Source of the DNA: Pseudomonadota bacterium
GTDB taxonomy: Bacteria; Myxococcota_A; UBA9042; GCA-2863065
DNA length: 32,232 bases
Direction: 5' to 3'
Assembly (NCBI GenBank): GCA_005776725.1
Contig: SXOO01000271.1
Location: 1 to 32,232, forward strand
This document shows positions 1-7,434 of this stretch, in pieces. The translations under genes were made by a program, and so were the position numbers. The notes below the pieces were generated by a model. That model made no database searches, was not told the origin of the DNA, and was given only the letters and a program-made list of their open reading frames with translations. Each line of letters begins with the position of its first letter. Within the stretch, counting starts at the first letter, position 1.

Positions 1-126
1 CAGGTCGAGGGAACGGCCCAGCCGGACTAAGCGTTCAGCCACCGCGAGCATCGTCTCCGCATCCTCCACGACGCAGGGCCCCGCGATCAGGCAGGGCGAT
101 CCGGGGGACTGAAAGCGCCAGGTCAC
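1..126 (-). CDS. kdsA: KdsA, 3-deoxy-8-phosphooctulonate synthase, N-terminal part only
   Basis: Only the first 42 codons lie in the window and the rest is beyond its left edge. The peptide contains LIAGPCVVED near residue 13, which matches the conserved start of KdsA (I/LAGPCVIES). KdsA condenses phosphoenolpyruvate with arabinose 5-phosphate to make KDO 8-phosphate for the lipopolysaccharide core, in the cytoplasm. The chosen start is GTG at 126-124, which overlaps the TGA of pyrG by three bases (GTGA), so the two are probably translationally coupled. A pyrG-kdsA order is common in Gram-negative bacteria. The related aldolase AroF/AroG (DAHP synthase) is the main alternative, but the motif and the pyrG neighbour favour KdsA. 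It implies an outer membrane with KDO-containing LPS. Confidence 0.8.
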   Translation of the reverse strand, partial: MTWRFQSPGSPCLIAGPCVVEDAETMLAVAERLVRLGRSLDL

Positions 127-1448
127 CTGGGGGTGCCGAGCAGTTCCTGGCGGACGCTCATCGGCGTCTCACGGTCCCCGAAGGCGTGCTTCTTCGCGGC
201 CGCAATAAACGAGGCGAAAAGTGGATGCGGCCGGGTCGGACGCGACTTGAGCTCAGGATGGAATTGGCAGCCGAGATGCCACGGGCTATCGGGCAGCTCG
301 ATAATCTCGATCAAGCCCCCGTCGGGCGACTGCCCTGACAGTCGCATGCCGTGCTCCGCGAGGACATCGCGGTAAGCGTTGCTGACTTCCCAGCGATGCC
401 GGTGGCGCTCGCTGATTTCGGTGGCTCCATACGCGGCTGCCGCCAGGCTTCCGGCCCGGCGCCGTGCCGGAGAGGCGCCCAGCCGCATGGTGCCGCCCAT
501 TTCGCTCACGCTCCGCTGGGAGGCCAACAGGGAGATGACCGGGACCTCACAGTCGGGCTCGAACTCGGTGCTGTTGGCCTTGAGTCCGCAGACGTTCCGC
601 GCGAACTCGATGATGGCGACTTGGAGGCCAAGGCAGATCCCGAAGTAGGGCACCTTGTGCTCACGCGCGTAGCGGACGGCGGCGATCTTGCCCTCCACCC
701 CCCGCTTGCCGAAGCCGCCGGGCACCAGGATCCCGTGGGCTCCGTTGAGGCGCGTGGCCACGATGTCGGGGCTCTGCTCGAAGAGCTCGGAGTCTACGTA
801 GTCCAGCTCGACGCGGACGCGGTTCGCGATCCCGCCGTGCGTGAGGGCCTCGTGCAACGACTTGTAGCTGTCGGCCAGGTCCACGTACTTGCCCACCACC
901 GCGATGTGGACCAGCGGCAGCTCCGGCGCCTTGATCACCTCGACGATCTCTCGCCACTTCGAGAGGTTGGGCTCGGGGCTCCAGATCCCCAGCAGCTCGC
1001 AGGCGCGATAGTCGAGACCCTCGCGGTGCAGCGCCTCGGGCAGCTCGTAGATCGTGGAGACGTCCTGCGCGGTGATCACGCAGTCCGGCGGCACGTTGCA
1101 GAAGAGCGAGAGCTTCGCCTTCATCTCGGGCGGCATCGCGGCCTCGGTGCGGCACACGATCATGTCGGGGCTGATACCGATGTTCTGCAGCTCTCGAACC
1201 GAGTGCTGCGTGGGCTTGGTCTTTAGCTCGCCGGCCGCGCGGATGTAGGGCACCAGCGTGACGTGAATGTTGAGCGTGTTGCCAGGGCCACCCTCCAGCC
1301 GCAGCTGCCGGATCGCCTCGAGGAGCGCGGCGAGCGACGAGGCGGTGAGCCCCTTCCCGATTGAGCTGACGACGCCGCCTGTGACGAAGATGTATTTGGT
1401 TTTGCGATCGCGGCGGTTACGCGCGCTGTCGCCATTGGACCGGGTCAT
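123..1448 (-). CDS. pyrG: CTP synthase PyrG with an in-frame internal deletion of the synthetase domain
   Basis: CTP synthase makes CTP from UTP, ATP and glutamine. The start is ATG 1448-1446, with a GGAG ribosome site a few bases upstream, giving 441 residues; the family is usually about 530-560. The P-loop region (TKYIFVTGGVVSSIGKG, residues 17-33, K32) is normal up to SLAALLEA, then the chain jumps to AIRQLRLE, which lies about 125 residues further on in E. coli PyrG. By that alignment the part holding E. coli K40, D72 and E140 (nucleotide and Mg2+ binding) is absent. The rest looks complete: TKPTQHSV (79-84), the glutaminase nucleophile C272 in GICLG, and the H397/E399 pair in QFHPE. As written, the protein could hydrolyse glutamine but should not make CTP. 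The junction sits on LEA codons that occur at both ends of the missing block in relatives, so a short-repeat deletion or an assembly collapse are both possible. Confidence 0.9.
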   Translation of the reverse strand: MTRSNGDSARNRRDRKTKYIFVTGGVVSSIGKGLTASSLAALLEAIRQLRLEGGPGNTLNIHVTLVPYIRAAGELKTKPTQHSVRELQNIGISPDMIVCRTEAAMPPEMKAKLSLFCNVPPDCVITAQDVSTIYELPEALHREGLDYRACELLGIWSPEPNLSKWREIVEVIKAPELPLVHIAVVGKYVDLADSYKSLHEALTHGGIANRVRVELDYVDSELFEQSPDIVATRLNGAHGILVPGGFGKRGVEGKIAAVRYAREHKVPYFGICLGLQVAIIEFARNVCGLKANSTEFEPDCEVPVISLLASQRSVSEMGGTMRLGASPARRRAGSLAAAAYGATEISERHRHRWEVSNAYRDVLAEHGMRLSGQSPDGGLIEIIELPDSPWHLGCQFHPELKSRPTRPHPLFASFIAAAKKHAFGDRETPMSVRQELLGTPR

Positions 1449-1500
1449 GGGAGCCTCCAGCTGCCTTTGGTCGTGGCACCCGCCTCGACCCGGGGCCGGA

Positions 1501-1529
1501 CACCTACTGCCCAGCCTTCCGGAAGTCAA
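1501..1529 (-). promoter_or_regulatory. Candidate sigma70-type promoter for pyrG-kdsA
   Basis: On the minus strand a TTGACT hexamer (1529-1524) is followed after 17 bases by TAGGTG (1506-1501). The spacing is ideal and the -35 box is close to consensus, while the -10 is weak. Transcription would begin near 1494, leaving a leader of about 46 bases before the pyrG ATG. Two other candidates in this window share the TTGAC / TAG pattern. Confidence 0.45.
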
Positions 1530-1569
1530 CGGACTTGCGCGACCGTCCGCACGGCGGGAAGCTCTCGTC

Positions 1570-2433
1570 ATGTCGATTGCTCTTCGCGCCGAGTCCCTCG
1601 TCGTTCGGCGTGGCGCCACACCGGTGGTCAACGGGCTGGATCTGCTCGTCCCGTCGGGCCGGTTCTTCGGCCTCTTGGGCCCCAACGGCGCGGGGAAGAG
1701 CACCACCATCGACTGCATCGCCGGGCTGGCCGAGCGGGGCGCGGCGCCGGGCGGGCGTCCGCGGATCATGAGCGGCACGCTCGAGGTCCTGGGGCTGGAC
1801 CCGTTGGGCTCGCCAGAGGTCTCGCGGCGAATCGGCGTGGTCCCCCAGGCGCTGGCCCTCTACGGCGACCTCTCGGTGGCCGAGAACCTCCGTGTCTTCG
1901 GCGGCCTCTACGGCCTCCGCGGGCCACGGCTTCGCGGCCGCGTGGAGTGGGCAATGAACCTGGCGGAGCTCACCGAACGCGCGACCTCTCGCGTCTCGTC
2001 GCTATCCGGCGGCATGGCGCGGCGCCTCAACCTCGCCTGCGCTTTGCTCCACGAGCCGGAGATCCTCGTGTGCGACGAGCCCACCACGGGCGTGGATCCG
2101 CAGTCGCGCAACCACCTTTTCGAGGCGCTCCGCCACCTGCACCGTGAGGGGCGCACCATCCTCTACACCACGCATTACCTCGAGGAGGTCGAGGCGCTCT
2201 GCGAAGACGTGGCGATCATCGATCACGGCCGCGTGATCGCGGTGGGTCCGTTGGCGCAGCTCGTGGGCCACGGGGGGCGCTCGCGCGTGACCTGTGACGG
2301 GGACGCCGAGGCGGTGCAGCGTGCCTTGGCGGAAGCCGGGTTCACCGGCATCGCCGTGGAGCCCGAGCGGAGAACCCTCGAGTCGGTCTTCCTCGAGCTC
2401 ACGGGGCGCGCCCTCCGCGAGGAGGCGCCGTGA
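1570..2433 (+). CDS. ABC-2 type transporter ATP-binding protein (DrrA/CcmA-like)
   Basis: This 287-residue protein is the cytoplasmic ATPase of an ABC exporter. It has all the family motifs: Walker A GPNGAGKS (37-44), Q-loop Q93, signature LSGGM (145-149), Walker B ILVCDEP (165-171) and the switch His in TTHYLEE (H202). The C-terminal 80 residues match the extension seen in DrrA/NatA-type ATPases. The start ATG 1570 was chosen because the protein from MSIALRAESL aligns with family N-termini. Upstream in-frame codons run into the pyrG control region. The stop overlaps the permease GTG by four bases next to a GAGGAGG ribosome site, so the two are coupled. The cargo cannot be told from the sequence. 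Confidence 0.92.
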   Translation: MSIALRAESLVVRRGATPVVNGLDLLVPSGRFFGLLGPNGAGKSTTIDCIAGLAERGAAPGGRPRIMSGTLEVLGLDPLGSPEVSRRIGVVPQALALYGDLSVAENLRVFGGLYGLRGPRLRGRVEWAMNLAELTERATSRVSSLSGGMARRLNLACALLHEPEILVCDEPTTGVDPQSRNHLFEALRHLHREGRTILYTTHYLEEVEALCEDVAIIDHGRVIAVGPLAQLVGHGGRSRVTCDGDAEAVQRALAEAGFTGIAVEPERRTLESVFLELTGRALREEAP

Positions 2434-3659
2434 GCCGCTCGACGGATGCGCTCACAGCGCTCTACTGGCTGATCCGCAAGGACGTGGTCCGCTTCCTCTC
2501 GGACCGCAATGGCCTCTTCGCGTCCGTGGCGATGCCCGTCATCCTCGGCGCGTTCCTCGGCACGCTGTTCGCGCCCGACGACGAGCCCAACCCGGTCTCG
2601 GTGGCGTTCGTGCACGAGGCGCCCGACAACGGCAGCCGCCGCTTCGAGGCCGAGCTCCGGAAGTCGAAGGCCGTGGCGCTGGTGGACGTGATCACGGCAG
2701 ACGCGGCTCGCGACTTGTTGCGCCGCGGAAAGCAGCCCGTCGCGGTGCTCGCACGTGGCGGCGGGACCAGCGCGGAGGTGCGCATCCTCACGGATCCGTC
2801 GCGCACCGCTGAGGCCGACATCGTCCGCGGCATGGTGGAGGCGGCCGTCTACAAGAGCCTTGCCACCGGGTTCACCGATCCCGCCTCCCGCGCCGAGAAC
2901 ACGGCCGGGCTTGCGCTGCTGCTCGGGGCGGGCGGCGTGGGCGAGCCGGGTAAGACGGCGGACGTGGTGGCCGGCCTGGTCGGGCAGCTCACGGGCAGCG
3001 ACGGCGGTCTTGGCGCCGTGACCGCCGTGGAGACCCTAGAGCGCGACGGTCGCCCCGCCTACAACACGTACGCCCACAACTTCTCCGGCATGCTGTGCAT
3101 GTTCCTGCTCTTCTTCGGCATCGAGCAGGCGAAGGCGCGGCTGGACGAGCGCGCCCTCGGGCTCGACCGGCGCGTGGCGATGGCGCCCGTCGGCCGCGTG
3201 CTGCCGCGGCTCGCCTCCGGGTTGGCCACGATGCTGCTCGCCCTCGCGATCAGCGCGGCCGTGTTCGCCGTGGCGATTGGGGGCTTCGGGGTCGAGATTC
3301 GTGGCTCCATCCCGGGGTTCGTCCTGGTCGTCCTGGGCCAGGCCGCGTTCGCCGGGGGGTTCTCGATGGCGCTCTCCGGGTGGATCGCCTCGCCCCGCGC
3401 GGTCCAAGGGGCAGGCTCCGCGTTCGCGCTCATCGCGTCCTTCCTCGGCGGCGCCTGGATGCCGTCGTTCATGCTCCCGTCCTGGTGTCAGGGCGTCGCG
3501 ATCTTCCTGCCCACTCGGTGGGCCACCGAGGGCTTCGCGGCCACGACCTGGCGTGGGCTCGGGCTCGAAGCGGCGCTGTTGCCGGCGGGGATCCTGCTCG
3601 CGCTGGGCCTCGCGCTGGGGGCGCTCGGCATCGCCGGGGCGCGGAGGGCCGGCGCGTGA
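2430..3659 (+). CDS. ABC-2 type transporter permease
   Basis: The protein has 409 residues and is the membrane partner of the preceding ATPase. Its layout is that of the large ABC-2 permease class (ABC2_membrane_3-like). There is one N-terminal membrane segment (about residues 27-47), a soluble extracytoplasmic domain of about 170 residues, then a cluster of five or six hydrophobic segments from about residue 218 to the end. The GTG start at 2430 lies in a GTGA overlap with the ATPase stop and is preceded by GGAGG. Its own stop overlaps the GTG of the Rieske gene the same way, so three genes form one coupled unit. NatB/YhaP-type sodium or drug exporters share this topology, so the substrate remains unknown. 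Confidence 0.85.
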   Translation: MSRSTDALTALYWLIRKDVVRFLSDRNGLFASVAMPVILGAFLGTLFAPDDEPNPVSVAFVHEAPDNGSRRFEAELRKSKAVALVDVITADAARDLLRRGKQPVAVLARGGGTSAEVRILTDPSRTAEADIVRGMVEAAVYKSLATGFTDPASRAENTAGLALLLGAGGVGEPGKTADVVAGLVGQLTGSDGGLGAVTAVETLERDGRPAYNTYAHNFSGMLCMFLLFFGIEQAKARLDERALGLDRRVAMAPVGRVLPRLASGLATMLLALAISAAVFAVAIGGFGVEIRGSIPGFVLVVLGQAAFAGGFSMALSGWIASPRAVQGAGSAFALIASFLGGAWMPSFMLPSWCQGVAIFLPTRWATEGFAATTWRGLGLEAALLPAGILLALGLALGALGIAGARRAGA

Positions 3660-4705
3660 CCGAGCACCGCGCCCTCGTCCACCTCACCCGAGCCTGGTAC
3701 GTCGCGTGTACCAGCGCCGAGCTGGGGAAGCGCCCGATCGCCCGCACGATCCTCGGCCGGCCGTTGGTGTTGTTCCGAGCGGGCGAAGGCGTGGCTTCCG
3801 CCTTGCTGGACCGGTGCCCGCACCGCAACGCGCCACTGTCCGAGGGGCGCGTAGTGAGCGGGGAGCTCGAGTGTCCGTACCATGGCTGGCGGTTCGATGG
3901 CGCGGGCAAGTGCATGGCGCTGCCGGGCCTCGCTGAAGGCCCTGTGGAGTCGCCCGGGCGGTGCGCCGAGGCTTTTTCCGTGCGGGAGCAGGATGGGTGG
4001 GTCTGGGTCTGGTGCGAGCCGGGCGTGGCGCCCGACGTCGAGCCCATGCGGATCCCGTTCGCGGATGACCCTCGCTACACCGTCTTCCGCCTCGAGATGC
4101 GGCTCGAGGGATCGCTGGTGATGGCGCTGGAGAACATGCTGGACGTGCCGCACACAGCCTACCTGCACCGCGGCCTGTTCCGCTCGGGCGAGAAGCGTCA
4201 CACGATCACGGCGCGCGTACGGCGCCACGGCGCGGGTGCAGAGTGCGAGTACGTCGGCGAGCCGCGGCCCACGGGTGTGGTGGGCGCGCTGTTGGCGCCC
4301 GGCGGCGGGGTGGTGCAGCACTGGGACCGCTTCCTCATGCCGTGCTTGGGGCAGGTGGAATACAAGCTGGGCGAGAAGAGCCACATCCTCTCCACCCAGG
4401 CCATGACGCCGGAGTCGGACTATGTCACGCGGACCTACGCGATCGCGGCGTTCCGCCTGCCGATCCCCGGGTTTCTCCTGAAGCCGCTCGTCCGGCCCGT
4501 GATCCGGAAAATTCTCAAGCAGGACGCGTGGATGCTGAAGCAGATCAGCGACAACGTGAACCGGTTCGGCGGGGAGCGGATGGCCAGCTCGCCGATCGAC
4601 CTGCTCGGCCCGCACATCTACTACCTGCTCCGGCGCGCCGAGCGAGGCGAGCTCGATGGACGTGAGCACCTGCAGCTCGAGCGCGAGGTCCTGCTCAGGG
4701 TCTGA
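3656..4705 (+). CDS. Rieske non-heme iron oxygenase, alpha subunit
   Basis: This 349-residue protein is a Rieske-type aromatic/aliphatic ring oxygenase. The [2Fe-2S] motif is C54-x-H56-x16-C73-x2-H76 (CPHRN and CPYHGW). The mononuclear iron site is seen in ALENMLDVPHTAYLH, with N160, D163, H166 and H171, and a likely Asp ligand D290 in KQDAWMLKQ. The length and the spacing resemble the VanA/PaO/CAO group, single-component alpha subunits that demethylate or oxidise a side chain using a separate reductase. No reductase is present nearby. The GTG start overlaps the permease stop (GTGA). Being coupled to an exporter suggests that it modifies the exported compound or acts in the same pathway, but that is inference. 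Confidence 0.88.
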   Translation: MTEHRALVHLTRAWYVACTSAELGKRPIARTILGRPLVLFRAGEGVASALLDRCPHRNAPLSEGRVVSGELECPYHGWRFDGAGKCMALPGLAEGPVESPGRCAEAFSVREQDGWVWVWCEPGVAPDVEPMRIPFADDPRYTVFRLEMRLEGSLVMALENMLDVPHTAYLHRGLFRSGEKRHTITARVRRHGAGAECEYVGEPRPTGVVGALLAPGGGVVQHWDRFLMPCLGQVEYKLGEKSHILSTQAMTPESDYVTRTYAIAAFRLPIPGFLLKPLVRPVIRKILKQDAWMLKQISDNVNRFGGERMASSPIDLLGPHIYYLLRRAERGELDGREHLQLEREVLLRV

Positions 4706-4716
4706 AGCCGCGCGGG

Positions 4717-5862
4717 CTACTCCAGCAGCTCGGCGTGGATGCCCAGGACCAGCGCGTCGACCTGCTGCGGGGGCGCGAACGCGGTCCACACGGTGCCCGT
4801 GAGGAGGCTGGGCAGCCCCCGGAAGTGCCGGCGGAGTGCGCGGTAGGTCTCGCGCTCTTCTCCCAGCCCCGAGCCCACCACGCTGACGGCGCCCACCGGC
4901 CAGTCGACGCGCGCCCCGGCGTCGCGGAGCGCCGCGGAGAGGCTCTCGTGTTCATGGAGGTCGTCCCGCGAGAGGAACCAGCGGGCGCCGGACTCGAGCT
5001 CGACACGGCCCGCCGTGGGCACCTCGTCGAGGACGGCCTCCACCGCGTCGATCTCGCCGGGCCGCGCCTCGATCACTAGGAGGTCCTTGCGCCCCGCCAC
5101 CGCGACCACCGGGTTCGGGCGGGCAGGGGGGTGGAGGCGGACGACCGTGCCTTCGCTCTCGGCCGCGAACGTGGAGCGCGAGTAGAGCGCGACCTGCGAG
5201 CGACGCGCCCACGCCACCGCCTCGCGATGGAGCACCTTTGCGCCGCCACGCGCGAGCGCGTCCATCTCGTCGTAAGAGAGCGCCTCGATCTTCGTGGCGG
5301 CCGGCACCACGCGCGGGTCTGCCGTGAGCACCCCGTCGACGTCGGTGTAGATCTCGCATGCCTCCGCGTCGAGCGCGGCGGCGAGCGCGACGGCGGTGAG
5401 GTCGCTCCCGCCCCGTCCCAGGGTGGTGATCTCCCGCCGATAGCTCGTGCCCTGAAAGCCGGCCACGATCACGATCCGCCCGCGCTCCAGCTCGTCCTGC
5501 ACCCGGAACGGGCGGACCTCCATGATCCGCGCCCGGGCATGGCTGTCGGTGGTCATGATCCCGCACTGGCTGCCGGTGAACGAGATGGCCTCTTCGCCCA
5601 GGGCCTGGATCGCCATGGAGAGGAGCGCAGTGGTGGTTCGCTCACCCACGGAGAGCAGCATGTCGAGCTCTCGGCGCGGCGGCTCCGGCACCACCTCGCG
5701 GGCCAGGGCCAGGAGCCGGTTTGTCGTGTCGCCCATGGCGCTCACCACCACGACCAGCCCGTGGCCCTGCCGGCGACGCGCCACGACGCGCTCTGCGATG
5801 GTCTTTATCCGGTCGACGGTGGAAACCGAAGACCCCCCGAACTTCTGAACGATGATCGACAT
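4717..5862 (-). CDS. lysC: Aspartate kinase with a divergent regulatory tail
   Basis: Aspartokinase phosphorylates aspartate, the first step towards lysine, threonine, methionine and diaminopimelate. The kinase half is typical: KFGGSSV (7-13), the SFTGSQCGI segment, VAGFQG, and LGRGGSDLTA followed by EIYTDVDGVLTADPR. The total length is 381 residues, about 25 shorter than common LysC proteins. The C-terminal ACT region is poorly conserved: the usual PDRPG-VAARIF pattern is not seen, and instead there is a run LLVIEARPGEIDAVEAVLDEV. Feedback control by lysine or threonine may therefore differ. The start ATG 5862 is set by the family N-terminus; a TTGACG hexamer lies 32-37 bases upstream with no good -10. 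It converges with the Rieske gene (11 bases between stops) and diverges from pepA. Confidence 0.9.
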   Translation of the reverse strand: MSIIVQKFGGSSVSTVDRIKTIAERVVARRRQGHGLVVVVSAMGDTTNRLLALAREVVPEPPRRELDMLLSVGERTTTALLSMAIQALGEEAISFTGSQCGIMTTDSHARARIMEVRPFRVQDELERGRIVIVAGFQGTSYRREITTLGRGGSDLTAVALAAALDAEACEIYTDVDGVLTADPRVVPAATKIEALSYDEMDALARGGAKVLHREAVAWARRSQVALYSRSTFAAESEGTVVRLHPPARPNPVVAVAGRKDLLVIEARPGEIDAVEAVLDEVPTAGRVELESGARWFLSRDDLHEHESLSAALRDAGARVDWPVGAVSVVGSGLGEERETYRALRRHFRGLPSLLTGTVWTAFAPPQQVDALVLGIHAELLE

Positions 5863-5986
5863 GAGGTGGAGCTTTTCCCCCGGCTCTGGCGGGCGTCAAC
5901 TTCCGGTTTACTTCGGGGGAGTGGCGTAGTAACGACGCCCGATTCCGCCCCCCGCAGGGTGCGTTCTGCCAACGCCTGAGGTCTCC

Positions 5987-7423
5987 ATGTTGTTTCGCCG
6001 CCACGAAGGTCCCCTCACCGCTCTCGACGTCGACCTTCTCGCGCTGGGCGTCGCTCAAGGCGCCGCGCTGACCGAAGGTCCGGTCGCCGAGCTCGACAAG
6101 GCGCTCGGGGGCGCCCTCTCCAGCATCGCCGCCGAGGAGGGCTTCGAGGGCCGCGAGGGGCAGTCCCTGCTGCTCCACACGCTGGGGCGCGTCACCGCGC
6201 GGCGCGTGATGCTCATTGGCGTCGGCAAGGACGCAGACACCGATCGCACGCTCGGCGCGCTGGCAGCTCGGCGCGCGCGGGACCTCGGCGTCCAGAGCCT
6301 CGGCTTCGCAGCTGGCGGCTACTCCCTCGAGCTGGGCGTCCGGCTCGGCGCTTACCGCTACGAGAAGTGGCGAACCGAGGGCGTGAAGCCGAACAAACTC
6401 GCTACGGTCGTCACCGCGGCGGCCGGGGGCGAGGCTGAAGCTGTGGCCGCGGCCGTGTCGCTGGCTCGCGATCTGGTCAACGGCCCGCCGGTCGACATCA
6501 CGCCCACGAAGCTGGCCGAGACCGCCCAGGCCATCGCCGCCGAGGGCGGGCTCGAGGTCCGTATCTTCGACAAGGCCGCGCTCACCGGCAAGGGCATGAA
6601 CCTGCTCCTCGCAGTGTCCGCTGGCTCCGATCAAGAGCCCCGCCTCATCCACCTCACCTACCGCGCGCCGGGTGCCACGGACGCCACCCCTTCGGTGGCC
6701 CTGGTCGGTAAGGGGCTCACGTTCGACGCCGGCGGGCTCAACCTAAAGCCCTCGGGCTCGATCGAAGACATGAAGATGGACATGGCGGGCGGCGCGGCCG
6801 TGTTGGCCGCCATGAAGGCGATCGCTGCCCTGAAGCCGGCGGGGATCGTGGTTCACGGCATCGTCCCGTCTTCCGAGAACCTCACGGGCGGCTCGGCGTA
6901 CAAGCTCGGCGACGTGTTCAAGAGCTACCTCGGGAAGACCGTGGAGATCATGAACACCGACGCGGAGGGGCGCCTCATCCTCGCCGACGCGTTGGCCTAC
7001 GCCAACGAGCAGAAGCCGCGCGAGATCATTGATCTCGCCACCCTCACGGGCGCGATCTGCGTCGCGCTCGGCAACGACCGCGCAGGCATCTTCTCGAACA
7101 GCGACGCCATCGCGGCTGCGGTCCAGGCCGCAGGTGACGCCGCGGGCGAGGCCTTCTGGCGCATGCCGCTCGACCGGACGCTGTGGAAGCAGATGAAGAG
7201 CGACGTCGCCGACATGAAGAACGTGGGCAAGCGGTGGGGAGGCGCCATTACCGGCGCGCTCTTCCTCGACCAGTACATCGGCACCACGCCCTGGGTGCAC
7301 CTCGACATCGCGGGGCCCGCCTGGGCCGAGTCCGCCGAGGGCCACATCTCCAAGGGCGGTACGGGCTTCGGTGTCCTCACGCTGCTCGAGTACGTCAAGG
7401 CGGCCGGGGCCCGGCTCGCCTGA
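5987..7423 (+). CDS. pepA: Leucyl aminopeptidase, M17 family
   Basis: This 478-residue cytoplasmic peptidase removes N-terminal residues from peptides using two metal ions. The C-terminal catalytic domain carries the metal ligands K242 and D247 (GKGLTFDAGG), D265 (MKMDMAGGAA) and D325/E327 in the signature NTDAEGRL. The N-terminal domain (1-150) is less conserved, as usual for M17. Length fits the family (about 480-500). The ATG at 5987 has TGAGG about five bases upstream. The next gene begins 11 bases after the stop, so the two may be co-transcribed. In some bacteria PepA also binds DNA, and nothing here argues for or against that. Confidence 0.93.
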   Translation: MLFRRHEGPLTALDVDLLALGVAQGAALTEGPVAELDKALGGALSSIAAEEGFEGREGQSLLLHTLGRVTARRVMLIGVGKDADTDRTLGALAARRARDLGVQSLGFAAGGYSLELGVRLGAYRYEKWRTEGVKPNKLATVVTAAAGGEAEAVAAAVSLARDLVNGPPVDITPTKLAETAQAIAAEGGLEVRIFDKAALTGKGMNLLLAVSAGSDQEPRLIHLTYRAPGATDATPSVALVGKGLTFDAGGLNLKPSGSIEDMKMDMAGGAAVLAAMKAIAALKPAGIVVHGIVPSSENLTGGSAYKLGDVFKSYLGKTVEIMNTDAEGRLILADALAYANEQKPREIIDLATLTGAICVALGNDRAGIFSNSDAIAAAVQAAGDAAGEAFWRMPLDRTLWKQMKSDVADMKNVGKRWGGAITGALFLDQYIGTTPWVHLDIAGPAWAESAEGHISKGGTGFGVLTLLEYVKAAGARLA

Positions 7424-7434
7424 TCGGAGGCGTC

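Noticed and set aside
351..1226. Open frame of 291 codons on the plus strand opposite pyrG
   Set aside because: It is a shadow of pyrG; its composition is unlike real proteins here and it has no recognisable domain.
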